Of a stretch of DNA of 64,000 nt, positions 1-8,200 are shown piece after piece. Below the pieces are notes generated by a model, which did no database searches, was not told where the DNA came from, and saw only the letters and a list, made by a program, of their open reading frames with translations. The position numbers were made by a program, and so were the translations under genes. Every line of letters begins with the position of its first letter. Position 1 is the first letter of the stretch. This stretch comes from MGBC124762 sp048201935. GTDB lineage: Bacteria; Bacillota; Clostridia; Oscillospirales; Oscillospiraceae. Location of the stretch: the NCBI GenBank assembly GCA_048201935.1, contig DBFBGR010000015.1, positions 1 through 64,000 of the forward strand, in the 5' to 3' direction.

Positions 1-1163
1 GTCATAATCTGGCAAGTTGGCATTTTTTGCTCTTAGTGAATAGCTCAAAATACACGGCAACCCTGGAGCAACTGGTTGAAATCCTGAAGGGCGTTCCCTG
101 TACGATGGAATAATACCACCAAATGGGCTTTCTGTCCTAACGGATTCAAACTCAATTCTTACAAATAAATTCTCACTGTCCAACTTTGAATACAATGTTT
201 TCGCAATGCTCGAATCTTCATAGTAAGAACTACTACCGCGAATTGAAACCTTATTAAATGAAAAGTCATAAAATTGTTTTATCCAATCTGTGCGCAATTC
301 CATGCTCTCCATAGTGTTTCTTACTTGGTCCATAATCTCGCGCACATCATCTTCTTCTCTACACCGATTTAGATAGTCTTCAATTGTTGCAATTTTCCCC
401 GTTTCTGCAGATTCGTCCTCTGCCTTTTCTTCGCCTCTTAATGTTTCTAAAAACGCTTCTAAATCTTTATTCTTTTCACAAAAAATCTCTGTCCCATCAC
501 ATTGTGTGCTAAAGAACGGAGTCTGCCCCATTTTATCTTTCTTAAAAACGTCTGATAAATAGTTTTGGATATCAGTATATTTGACAATTTCCTGCTTTGA
601 GTACACTACCGCATCAATTACCGCCTTTGTAAAATAGCTATAGGTACTATTGGCAAAAGATTGCTGAGATTTTTTAGATGAGCTTAGAAAAATGCAATTT
701 CGAAAAGTTTTTGCTGAACGGCTAAGCCCTTCTTCAAAATCTCCCTCAATACTTTTAATGTATGTCAACCCTGACTGGCAAGCGTCAATTATCTTTACAA
801 ACAATTGGGGCTGCTTCCGTCGTACTACATCATCAATCTCACTATTATTCAAGGCCGTACTATTAAGTTGCTCCCTTATTGTATCCGAAAGTATAAAGTG
901 CATCTCATCATCCTGATATCCATGTCCACTAAAGTAAAATAGCACTTCTCCTATTTCTTCATCACTTCCAGTATCCGGAAGGAATTTGTCAATAGCTTCC
1001 ACTGCTTGATGCTTATTAACATCACCAGGTAGCGCTAATAGTTCATACTTCCCAGTTGCTTTCAAAAAATCGCACATCAACTTGGCATCGTTGGCACAAG
1101 CCGACAATTCCTCTGCACAAATGTATTGCGATACCCCTAAAACGATTGCATAATGTCTCATTG
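1..1163 (-). CDS. Caspase-like (C14 family) cysteine protease, C-terminus off the window
   Basis: Read by translating the minus strand from the ATG at 1163-1161, which has an AGGAGG site 10 bases upstream; the frame stays open to the window edge (at least 387 codons). Residues 1-215 have the caspase/metacaspase p20 pattern: an MRHYAIVLGV first strand, the catalytic His80 in YFSGHGYQ and the catalytic Cys128 in IIDACQSG. A charged linker (about 220-260) leads to a C-terminal part that I do not recognise. Bacterial C14 proteins often act as suicide effectors or as proteases activated by a partner in defence. Here the gene is AT-rich unlike the chromosome and abuts integrases, which points to accessory cargo. 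Function beyond protease is inference. Confidence 0.85.
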
Positions 1164-1202
1164 TTTCGCCCTCCTACTTCTCCATAAATCTGTATATTTT
1201 TT

Positions 1203-1230
1203 ATTATATCACTATCTACATCAAATTCAA
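1203..1230 (-). promoter_or_regulatory. Promoter of the caspase-like gene
   Basis: On the minus strand TTGAAT (1230-1225) and TATAAT (1208-1203) are separated by 16 bases in an AT-rich stretch, about 40 bases upstream of the ATG at 1163. Confidence 0.55.
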
Positions 1231-1256
1231 CCTCTGTATTCAAACATAAACCCAAC

Positions 1257-2849
1257 TCATTTGCACCCACATTTTAGTTCTTTTTGAATGGTGTCATAGT
1301 ACTTCCCAACGGTGCCCTTATCCACCCCGACCTCTCTTGCGATGCGGCGTTTGCTGGTGACCTCCGGGTGCTGGCGCATATAGGCCGCAATCCGCTCTCT
1401 CTTCTTACTGATGCCGTCCGGGATGGCACCCATGTCGCCGCTTTGCTTGATTGCTTTGATCTCCGCCTTCATCGTCTCAATCAGACCCGGCAGGAGGGCT
1501 TCACACTCCTCCCTTGTTTTGGCGTACACATTCCGGGAGTGCTTCTTGCCATCCGGCCACACGGGAGAGTAGCGACCCTCCCAGAGATGGTCGCTGATCT
1601 GGCTGATACAGCCGGTGCCGGGCTTGCGGCGCGTGTCCAGATAGGGCTGGAAGGTGGTCATGGTCCGCTTTGCTTGCGGCTCCGCGGGTAGCTCCTGCGG
1701 GGCCGCTTTTCCTATCCCCTGGTCGATTTTTGCCGCCGCCTCGCTCTGCATGGTGTCGGTAACGTGGGTGTAGATATCCAGCGTAGTGGCCGCAGACACA
1801 TGGCCCAGCATGGCGGAGAGAGTCTTGACATCCATCCCGCCGCCCAGGGCGTTGGTGGCGAAGGTGTGGCGCAGGTCGTGGAACCGCACCCGTTTACATC
1901 CGGCGTGCTCCAAAATGGTCTGGAGCCGCTGGCGGATGGCTCCGGGGTCTATGGGGCAGTCCTCCTTCACCGGAGAGGGGAACATCCAGCGGGAGTCCAC
2001 GTTTTTTCTGTATTCCTTCAGGATGGCCAGCATGGGCGGTGGCAAGATGACGGTACGGATGGACGCCTTGGTCTTTGGCTGAGAGATCAGCAGGCCGTCC
2101 TCCTTGGTGCGGTAGACTTGTTTGGTAACGAGCAGTTCCCAAGTTTCCATGTTCAGGTCATCCCATTGGAGGGCCAGCAGCTCACCCCGTCGCAGGCCAG
2201 TGGTCAGTTCCAGAAGGAAGAGTTCAAAATAGCCCTCCGCCTTGGCTTGGATGAGAAACCGCTGCATCTCCTCCCGGGTCAGCACCTGCATCTCCCTCCC
2301 CTTCTTGGGCGGCAGCTTACAGCTGATGGCCGGGTTGCGCTTGATCAGCCCCTCGCTCTTGGCCTTCTCCAACGCCGCACGGCAACTGGCGTGGCAGCCT
2401 CGCACCATGCTGTCCGACAGGTCCTTGCCGTAGGTCTCGGCGTGGAGCAGTCGCCCGCCCTTTTTCAGCCAGGCGTAAAACTGCTGGAGGTCGCTCTGGG
2501 TCAGCTTGTTCAGCGGAATCTTGCCCAGCTCCGGGATGATGTGACCGTAGATGCGCCCCTCGTAGCCGCTGCGGGTGGTGGCCCGGAGGTTCGGCTTGGA
2601 GTAGTTCTGATACCAGAAGTCCATCCAGTCCCCAAAGGGCATACCGGGGCGTATCTTCTCTGACTTCACCGGCCCCAGCTGCTCCTTCAGCTTCTTCAGC
2701 TTTTCCAGACACTCTTTCTTGGTCTTGGCTGTAACGCCTTTCGTCTTGGGGTAGTTTTTCTCATCGTAGCCGATGACCACTCTCCCCTCCCAGCGTCCAT
2801 CCCCTCTCAGGCGGACGGTTCCCTCGCCGCTTTTGCGCTTTCTTCCCAC
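1257..2849 (-). CDS. Tyrosine recombinase/integrase with extra C-terminal DNA-binding tail
   Basis: Site-specific recombinase of the phage/ICE integrase type. The GTG at 2849 is preferred over the GTG at 2858 because GAGAGGAG lies 8 bases upstream of it, giving 530 residues. Layout: N-terminal AP2-like arm-binding domain (1-65), SAM-like core-binding domain (70-185), catalytic domain with Arg220 (TTGLRRGE), His324 and Arg327 (HDLRH), His350 (LGHVSA) and nucleophile Tyr360. After residue 400 there is an unusual tail: a second AP2-like segment (PYLDTRRKPG to the WPDGKKHSR region) and a helix-turn-helix (SKRRIAREVGVDKGTVGKYY). The start overlaps the end of the upstream integrase by 43 bases, so the two are translated in tandem. 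Confidence 0.93.
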   Translation of the reverse strand: MGRKRKSGEGTVRLRGDGRWEGRVVIGYDEKNYPKTKGVTAKTKKECLEKLKKLKEQLGPVKSEKIRPGMPFGDWMDFWYQNYSKPNLRATTRSGYEGRIYGHIIPELGKIPLNKLTQSDLQQFYAWLKKGGRLLHAETYGKDLSDSMVRGCHASCRAALEKAKSEGLIKRNPAISCKLPPKKGREMQVLTREEMQRFLIQAKAEGYFELFLLELTTGLRRGELLALQWDDLNMETWELLVTKQVYRTKEDGLLISQPKTKASIRTVILPPPMLAILKEYRKNVDSRWMFPSPVKEDCPIDPGAIRQRLQTILEHAGCKRVRFHDLRHTFATNALGGGMDVKTLSAMLGHVSAATTLDIYTHVTDTMQSEAAAKIDQGIGKAAPQELPAEPQAKRTMTTFQPYLDTRRKPGTGCISQISDHLWEGRYSPVWPDGKKHSRNVYAKTREECEALLPGLIETMKAEIKAIKQSGDMGAIPDGISKKRERIAAYMRQHPEVTSKRRIAREVGVDKGTVGKYYDTIQKELKCGCK

Positions 2850-4015
2850 GGCTTCCACTCCTCTCCCAAAATATCGGTCATAAAGTCGCCCACAATGCCT
2901 GCCGCCTGCTTTTGCATATCCCCGGTCACATGGGTATAGGCGTCCAGGGTGAAGGAGGCATTGGTGTGGCCTAGGATGCCCGCCAGGGTTTTGGCGTCCA
3001 CTCCGCTGGTCAAGGCATGGGTGGCGAAGGTATGGCGCAGGTCATGGAAACGGATGTCTGGCAAGCCCTCCTGCTTCAAAATGGCCTTCATCCGCCGATA
3101 GGCCGCAGATGGGTTTGTCGGCTCATCCGGTTTCAGTAGCTGGGAGAATATCCACTCGCTTTGGGCGGTTTTTTTCCGTTCCCGGAGCATTTGGGCAGTG
3201 GTAGCAGGTAAAACGATCTTCCGGTTCCCCTTCCCTGTCTTGGTCTCGCCCACGCTCAGCACACCCTTGCGCTTGGCATGGACAGTGCGCTGGACGCGCA
3301 GCGTTCCAGCCTTCTCGTTGAAGTCCTCCCATCTGAGGCCGCAAAGCTCACCGCAGCGCAGGCCGAGGGTCAGTTCTGTATAGAAAAAGTCCCGCCACAC
3401 CTCGTCCTCTTGGATAGCCGCCATAAATTTGTCCATCTGCTCATCGTTGAGGATCTGCTTGGGACTGCACTTCGCCTTGGGGACAGCCACTCCCTCAGTG
3501 GGATTATGGGCGATCAGATGCTCCTGCTCCGCGATCTTCATGGCCCGGTGGAGCATGGCGTGGATACGGGCGAGCATACTCTCGGAGAGGACGTGCCCAA
3601 ATACCGGATGGTCGTGGACCCGCCCTTCTCGCCGCAGTTTCGTATAGAGTTTCTGCACATCGATAGAGGTAATTTGGCTGACCTGCTTGTTGCCCAGGTA
3701 TGGCTTGATGTAGTGCTTGGCGTAGTTGCGGTAACCCTCCAACGTGCTGGGGCGTACCGTGGTGGCGGCGAATTCTTCCAGCCAGCGGTCCAGCCATTCC
3801 GAGAGGGTCATGCGGCTGTCCTCGGTCAGTTCAACGCCGTCATAGGCATCCATTTTCTGGTGTAGCTTTGCCAGCAGCTCTTTTTGGGTGGAGGCGTAAA
3901 CATAACGGAAGATAGGATTGCCGTTTTCCTTGTGGCCCACCACGATACGGCCTTCCCAGCGGCCGTCGCTCCGTTTGCGTACCATACCGTCGCCGGAGGG
4001 TCTGCGTTTTGCCAT
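2807..4015 (-). CDS. Tyrosine recombinase/integrase (second of a tandem pair)
   Basis: Site-specific recombinase, 402 residues from the ATG at 4015, which has AAAGGAG 8 bases upstream; an in-frame ATG further upstream has no ribosome site. The N-terminal arm-binding domain (MAKRRPSGDG onward) is followed by a SAM-like core domain (about 70-180) and the catalytic domain with Arg220, His324/Arg327 (HDLRH), His350 and Tyr360, the same positions as in its neighbour, so the pair probably arose by duplication. It ends normally for the family, without the C-terminal HTH tail of its partner. A perfect inverted repeat surrounds its ribosome site. Tandem integrases usually mark one end of an integrative element; which attachment site they use is not visible here. 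Confidence 0.94.
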   Translation of the reverse strand: MAKRRPSGDGMVRKRSDGRWEGRIVVGHKENGNPIFRYVYASTQKELLAKLHQKMDAYDGVELTEDSRMTLSEWLDRWLEEFAATTVRPSTLEGYRNYAKHYIKPYLGNKQVSQITSIDVQKLYTKLRREGRVHDHPVFGHVLSESMLARIHAMLHRAMKIAEQEHLIAHNPTEGVAVPKAKCSPKQILNDEQMDKFMAAIQEDEVWRDFFYTELTLGLRCGELCGLRWEDFNEKAGTLRVQRTVHAKRKGVLSVGETKTGKGNRKIVLPATTAQMLRERKKTAQSEWIFSQLLKPDEPTNPSAAYRRMKAILKQEGLPDIRFHDLRHTFATHALTSGVDAKTLAGILGHTNASFTLDAYTHVTGDMQKQAAGIVGDFMTDILGEEWKPWEESAKAAREPSA

Positions 4016-4017
4016 GT

Positions 4018-4041
4018 GTGTCACTCCTTTCGCAGTGACAC
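4018..4041 (-). promoter_or_regulatory. Inverted repeat enclosing the integrase ribosome-binding site
   Basis: GTGTCAC (4018-4024) and GTGACAC (4035-4041) form a perfect 7-bp hairpin. In the minus-strand transcript the Shine-Dalgarno AAAGGAG lies in the 10-base loop and the ATG follows 2 bases after the stem. It could fold to limit translation or act as a protein operator. Confidence 0.5.
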
Positions 4042-4192
4042 AGCATACCACAAGGTCGGCCCAATAGCTATCCTCACAGGGAAAAGTTATCAGTTCAGAC
4101 ATATCTTTTTGCGGGAGATGTTTTTCATTGTTTTATGCGGGGTATCTGTTGCCGCTATCTTTGGAAGTGGTATACGCACGGCAAAGAACTTA

Positions 4193-4222
4193 TTGACACC
4201 ACATATGACACCATGCTATAAT
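4193..4222 (+). promoter_or_regulatory. hicAB promoter
   Basis: TTGACA at 4193-4198 and TATAAT at 4217-4222 with an 18-base spacer, directly upstream of the hicA reading frame. Both boxes match the sigma-A consensus perfectly. Confidence 0.85.
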
Positions 4223-4228
4223 GGTGTC
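4207..4228. promoter_or_regulatory. Palindromic operator over the hicAB -10 box
   Basis: GACACCAT (4207-4214) and ATGGTGTC (4221-4228) form a perfect 8-bp inverted repeat with a 6-base centre covering the -10 box. HicB-type antitoxins with a DNA-binding C-terminus repress their own promoter, so this is the probable HicB (or HicAB) operator. A further ACACCA copy sits at 4196-4201. Confidence 0.7.
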
Positions 4229-4239
4229 GTATGGGAGTG

Positions 4240-4502
4240 ATGGGCTTGAGTCAATGGGACAAACTAATTGCGGATATACTCCGCGAAGACCCAACCCTGC
4301 GGTTTGAGTCGCTCTATAAGGCGCTGATCAAGATCGGCTATACGGTCAGCCAGCCCGGTGGCGGGAGCAGCCACTATACTTTTCGGAAGGCGGGCGTATG
4401 CCCATCACCCTGCCCCGGCAAACGCCCATCAACCGGGCATATATTGAACTGGTAGCGGAAACAGTTCGAGCCTATCTGGAGGAGGATGAGACCCATGGCT
4501 AA
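4240..4502 (+). pseudogene. hicA: HicA-type mRNA interferase toxin, frameshifted
   Basis: HicA toxins are small double-stranded-RNA-binding-fold ribonucleases. The first frame (start ATG 4240; an ATG at 4231 is also possible) gives the expected MGLSQWDKLIADIL start and the GGGSSHYTFRK core with the catalytic His. Near 4392-4395 the frame breaks. The next frame continues with the normal family ending (RMPITLPRQTPINRAYIEL onward) and stops at 4500-4502, overlapping the hicB start as intact hicAB pairs do. One missing base explains everything. As read, the protein ends at the stop before 4456 with a nonsense tail, so the toxin is probably dead unless this is a sequencing error. Confidence 0.8.
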
Positions 4503-4845
4503 AACTTTGGACTACTATATGGATCTTCCCTATCGGGTGGAGATCGTGGAGGATAAAGAAAAGGGCGGGTTTGTTCTCCATCACCCTGAGCTGCCCGGCT
4601 GTATGACCTGCGCCGCCACCGTAGAGGAGGGATTGAAGCTGCTGGAGGACGCCAAGCGGAGCTGGCTTACCGCCTGTTTGGAGGATGGCGTTTCTATTCC
4701 CGAGCCCTCTCGGCTGGAGGATTACAGCGGGCAGTTCAAGCTCCGGCTCCCCAGGTCCCTCCACAAGCGTCTGGCAGAGAAGTCCGGCGAGGAGGGCGTT
4801 TCCATGAACCAGTACTGCGTGTATCTTCTTAGCAAAGGTGTTTGA
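4495..4845 (+). CDS. hicB: HicB-type antitoxin
   Basis: Antitoxin that binds HicA and represses its own operon, 116 residues. The ATG at 4495 is preferred over that at 4486 because GGAGG sits 9 bases upstream of it. The N-terminal half has the partial RNase-H-like HicB fold (YRVEIVEDKEKGGFVLHHPE, LPGCMTC, TVEEGLKLLEDAK). The C-terminus (LRLPRSLHKRLAEKSGEEGV, then SMNQYCVYLLSKG) is a ribbon-helix-helix DNA-binding segment, which fits the palindrome over the promoter at 4207-4228. It overlaps the end of the broken hicA, so it is now probably an orphan antitoxin/repressor. Confidence 0.93.
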   Translation: MAKTLDYYMDLPYRVEIVEDKEKGGFVLHHPELPGCMTCAATVEEGLKLLEDAKRSWLTACLEDGVSIPEPSRLEDYSGQFKLRLPRSLHKRLAEKSGEEGVSMNQYCVYLLSKGV

Positions 4846-4860
4846 TTTCAGAGTATTTAA

Positions 4861-4889
4861 GCCTCTCGCCAATCGGCGGGAGGCTTTTT
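4861..4889 (+). terminator. Terminator of hicAB
   Basis: A GCCTC-CGCC / GGCG-GGAGGC stem with an AATC loop is followed by TTTTT, 16 bases after the hicB stop. Confidence 0.85.
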
Positions 4890-4907
4890 CATTGATTAGC
4901 ATATCAG
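4886..4907. repeat. 22-bp direct repeat, copy 1
   Basis: This 22-base stretch (TTTTCATTG, A, TTAGCATATCAG) recurs at 18931-18952 with a single mismatch at the tenth base. Both copies begin in the T-tract of a terminator hairpin. A weaker relative follows the hairpin at 5214-5248 (CGTATCAGTTATTGA at 5261-5275). Confidence 0.6.
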
Positions 4908-5213
4908 TTTTTGACTGTCCCCAGGTGGGTTTCTATCTGGTCTACCCCGACACCAGCACTTCCTGGGCAAACCGAGTGTTTTCCGCTCTGCTCATATTTT
5001 CCTCCAAATCTGCGCTTTGGTGCCGGGGAAGCGTTGACCGCTCCAAGGAGCTACCTTAGAGTGAGGTCAACGGCCTGTTTCTCCTTCTGGAATGAGGTCA
5101 CCTTACAGCCCCGGAAACTGCCCGCACTGCGGGCAGTTGTGGGCGGAGGGGCGCCGCTTGCGGTGGCACTCCTTTATCCTGCTATACTTTACTGAGGGGC
5201 ACACAGGAGCAGG
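4908..5213. other. Gene-poor stretch between hicAB and the surface-protein operon
   Basis: No convincing gene. It contains a perfect 10-bp hairpin AACTGCCCGC/GCGGGCAGTT at 5116-5138 and, on the plus strand next to it, a short CPHCGQLW zinc-knuckle-like coding trace with no ribosome site. On the minus strand a 17-codon frame near 4950-5000 has an AGG-type ribosome site but ends at once. The stretch looks like decayed mobile-element DNA. Confidence 0.4.
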
Positions 5214-5248
5214 AAAGACCGGGAGCGGAATCTCCACTCCCGGTCTTT
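5214..5248. terminator. Stem-loop terminator downstream of the giant surface protein gene
   Basis: AAAGACCGGGAG (5214-5225) pairs perfectly with CTCCCGGTCTTT (5237-5248). It lies about 40 bases past the stop of the minus-strand gene ending at 5287. T-tracts are weak, so termination strength is uncertain. Confidence 0.6.
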
Positions 5249-5286
5249 CTTTGTCAATGGCGTATCAGTTATTGATGGCCTGACGT

Positions 5287-8200
5287 TTACTTCTCATTCT
5301 TCAAGTACCGCACCAGCATAGCCGCTGCCTCGGCTCTTGTGGCTTTTCCGATGGGATCCAGGACGCCGTTGCCGCGGCCCGTCATCACACCGCTGCCCAC
5401 AGCCCACTGGAGGGCGGGGATGGCCCACTCGCCGGCCTGGTCAATGTCCGTGTAGCTCAAAATGTTGGTGTTCTCACCCACGGAAACGTCCTGGCCCTTG
5501 GCCTGGGCGTACCGCCAAAGCATTGTGGCAAGCTGTTCTCTGGTAATGGGATCGTCGGGGCCGAAATCGCCGCTATCGTAGCCCTTGACCACGCCCTGCT
5601 CGCTGGCCCAGGCCACCGCCTTGGCGTACCAGCTACCGGCCACACAGTCGGGATAGGTCAGCGCGGCCTTGCTCTCCGGGCTGCCCTCCAGCCGCCACAG
5701 GATGGTGGCGATCATGGCCCGGCTGGTGTCCAGGTCGGGGGAGAAGGTGGCCTCGGAGGTGCCGTTCATCAGGCCCTGGGCCACGATGGTCTTCACGCTG
5801 TCATAGTACCAATCGCTCGGCTTCACGTCGGTGAACTGGTCCACGATGACGGTGGGGGTGTCGGGGACATCGGGAGTCTCTGTGTCGCTGGGCCGGACGG
5901 TGCCGGGGCGGCCGCTGGGACGGCTGGGCTTGGGCTTGTCGGGCTTAACGGGGGTCATATCCCCGGTGGCCGGGTCGATGGTGCCGCCGCCCTCGGGCAC
6001 GGTAACGGTGGTGCCGTCGGGCTTCTTGACGGTGCTGCCCTCGGGCACCTCCACCTTGCCGTCGTCGGTGGGCTTGATGGTCCCCTCACCGCCCTCGGGC
6101 ACGGTGACCTCGGTCTGGCCGCCGTTGCCATCGGGGATGGTGACGGTGGAGCCACCGGGGACGGTGATGTTGCCCTCGCCGTCCACCTTGCCGCCGTTAG
6201 GTAGCTCGACTTTCGTGCCGTTGCCGGGGTCCACGGTAGACCCACCGGGCACGGTGACCTCCCCGGTGTCCGGGTCCACGGTCACGTCGCCGCCGCCCTC
6301 GGGCGGGGTGATGGTGGTGGAGCCACCCTCGCCAGCGGGCGGGGTAATGGTCACGTCCCCGGTGTCCGGGTCCTTGGTGACACTACCGCCATTGGGCAGC
6401 TCCACCGGGTTCTCCGGGGTGACCACGGGGTTGCCCACGGTGCGGGTATAGCCGCAGGTGTTACAGTCTTTGTCCTGGTCGTTGTCGTAGACGTGCGCGC
6501 CGTAACCGTCCTTGTCGCTGTTTTCGGTCACGTCACAGCCCGGAGCGGTGCACGCGTGCCAGTGGTAGTCGGCATCATGGCTCCAGACGCTGGCCCAAAC
6601 GTGGGTGTGGGTGGGGGCGGTGGAGACAAAGGTGGCGGTGACGGTGGCGTCGGCCTCGGGCATCTCAAAGTTATAGGTCAGGGTCTTGGTGCTCCAGGTG
6701 GGCGTGATGGGCTCGCCACCCTCATAGGTGACGCTCAGTGTGCCCAGTCGGTAGCCCTCGCCGGGCTTGACGGTGAGCCGCACCTCAAAGCCCGGCTTGA
6801 CCCGGCTGCGCACGGCGGAGACCGTACCGTTGGTGATAGCGGGGTCGATGGTCAGGGCCTTGCCGCCCTCGGGGTTGTTGTTCACCCGGATCTCCCGGGG
6901 CAGGCTGGCCCCCAGCTCGCCGCCGTCGTCCTTATAGCGGAACTGATAGCTGCCCTCGGCCAGCCCATCCAGGGTGGCAGTGGTGTCGGCGCTGCCCTCG
7001 GGGACCATGTCGATCCAGGGCGACTCCGGGTCGGTGACCTTGCGCCACTCCATCTTGTCCGCGTCGCCCAGGACGGCGATGGCGCCGGTGACGTGCTCGG
7101 GGTCGATGTCGGTGACCTGGAACAGCTCCCGGTCAGGCCGCCTGGTCCCCACGTCGCCGCCTGGGGTGACCGCGCCGCCCTCGTCGGGAATGGTGGTCTC
7201 GGTCTTGTTGCCATCCTTGTCCTCGGTCTCCACGGTGGACCCGCCGGGGAGGATGATGTTGCCGTCGTCGTCCAGTTCCGCGCCGCTGCCGGGCTTGCCG
7301 TCGTCCTCGGGGTCAGGCTCGGGCACGGTGATGGTGGTGGTGGAGCCGTCGGGGTTGGTAATGATCACCTTCTCGTCCGGGTCCTGGACCAGCGGCTTGC
7401 CGCCGGGGGTCACGTCCAGTCCCTCGCCGCCGCCGGGGACGGTGACCTCCACGCTGTTGCCCTCGGGGTCGGTGACGGTGACCTTGCCGTTCTCCCCCTC
7501 GGGGAAGGTGACCACGCCGTCGGGGTCGATGTGCCCGCCCTCGCCGCTGTCAATGGTAATGGTGTTGCCGTCCTTATCGGTAAAGGAACTGCCGGGGGTC
7601 ACGTCCACGCCGCCCTCGGTGTCTACCTTGCCGTTGCCGGTGTTGCCGATGGTGATGGTCAGGCCGCCCTTGTCGCCCTCGCCGGGCTTGGTCTCCACCT
7701 GGGAGCCGGGGGGCACGGTGACCTGGTCCTTGCCGTCCTCCCCCTCGGTGATGGTCACGCTGCCGCCATCGGGCAGGGTGATGGTGGCGTCCACGGTGCC
7801 GTCGCCGCCCTGGTCGATGGTGACGGTCTCTCCGGAGTCGTTGGTGATGGTAGTGCCGTCCTCCAAGACGATGGTCTCGTCGGGTTTCAATTCATAGTTG
7901 TCGATGCGGTTCCATCGGATGGCAAAGGTCACGTCCCGGCCAGGCATGGCGAAGGCGCCACTCAGGACGACCTCCTGGCCGTCCTCGTCCACCGTGGGCA
8001 CACCCAGCTCGTCCAGCAGGACCCAGCCGTTGAGTGTATAGCCCGTCCGGGTCAGGCCGCCGGGCAGGGTGATGGACGTGCCCTTGACCACCGCCTCCTG
8101 GGTGGGCACCTCGCCCACGGTGTAGTCGTCCACGGTGTAGGTCACATCATAGGTGGGAACGGGCAGGGCCTCGATGGCCTGGGTCTTGGTGTAGCCGCAC

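Noticed and set aside
1043..1270. A 75-codon minus-strand frame overlapping the start of the caspase-like gene
   Set aside because: Out of frame with the caspase motifs, which fully explain this stretch; no ribosome site.
4908..5213. A small zinc-ribbon gene (CPHCGQLW) on the plus strand near 5110-5190
   Set aside because: No ribosome-binding site, an overlapping hairpin and no recognisable continuation; kept only as a possible remnant.
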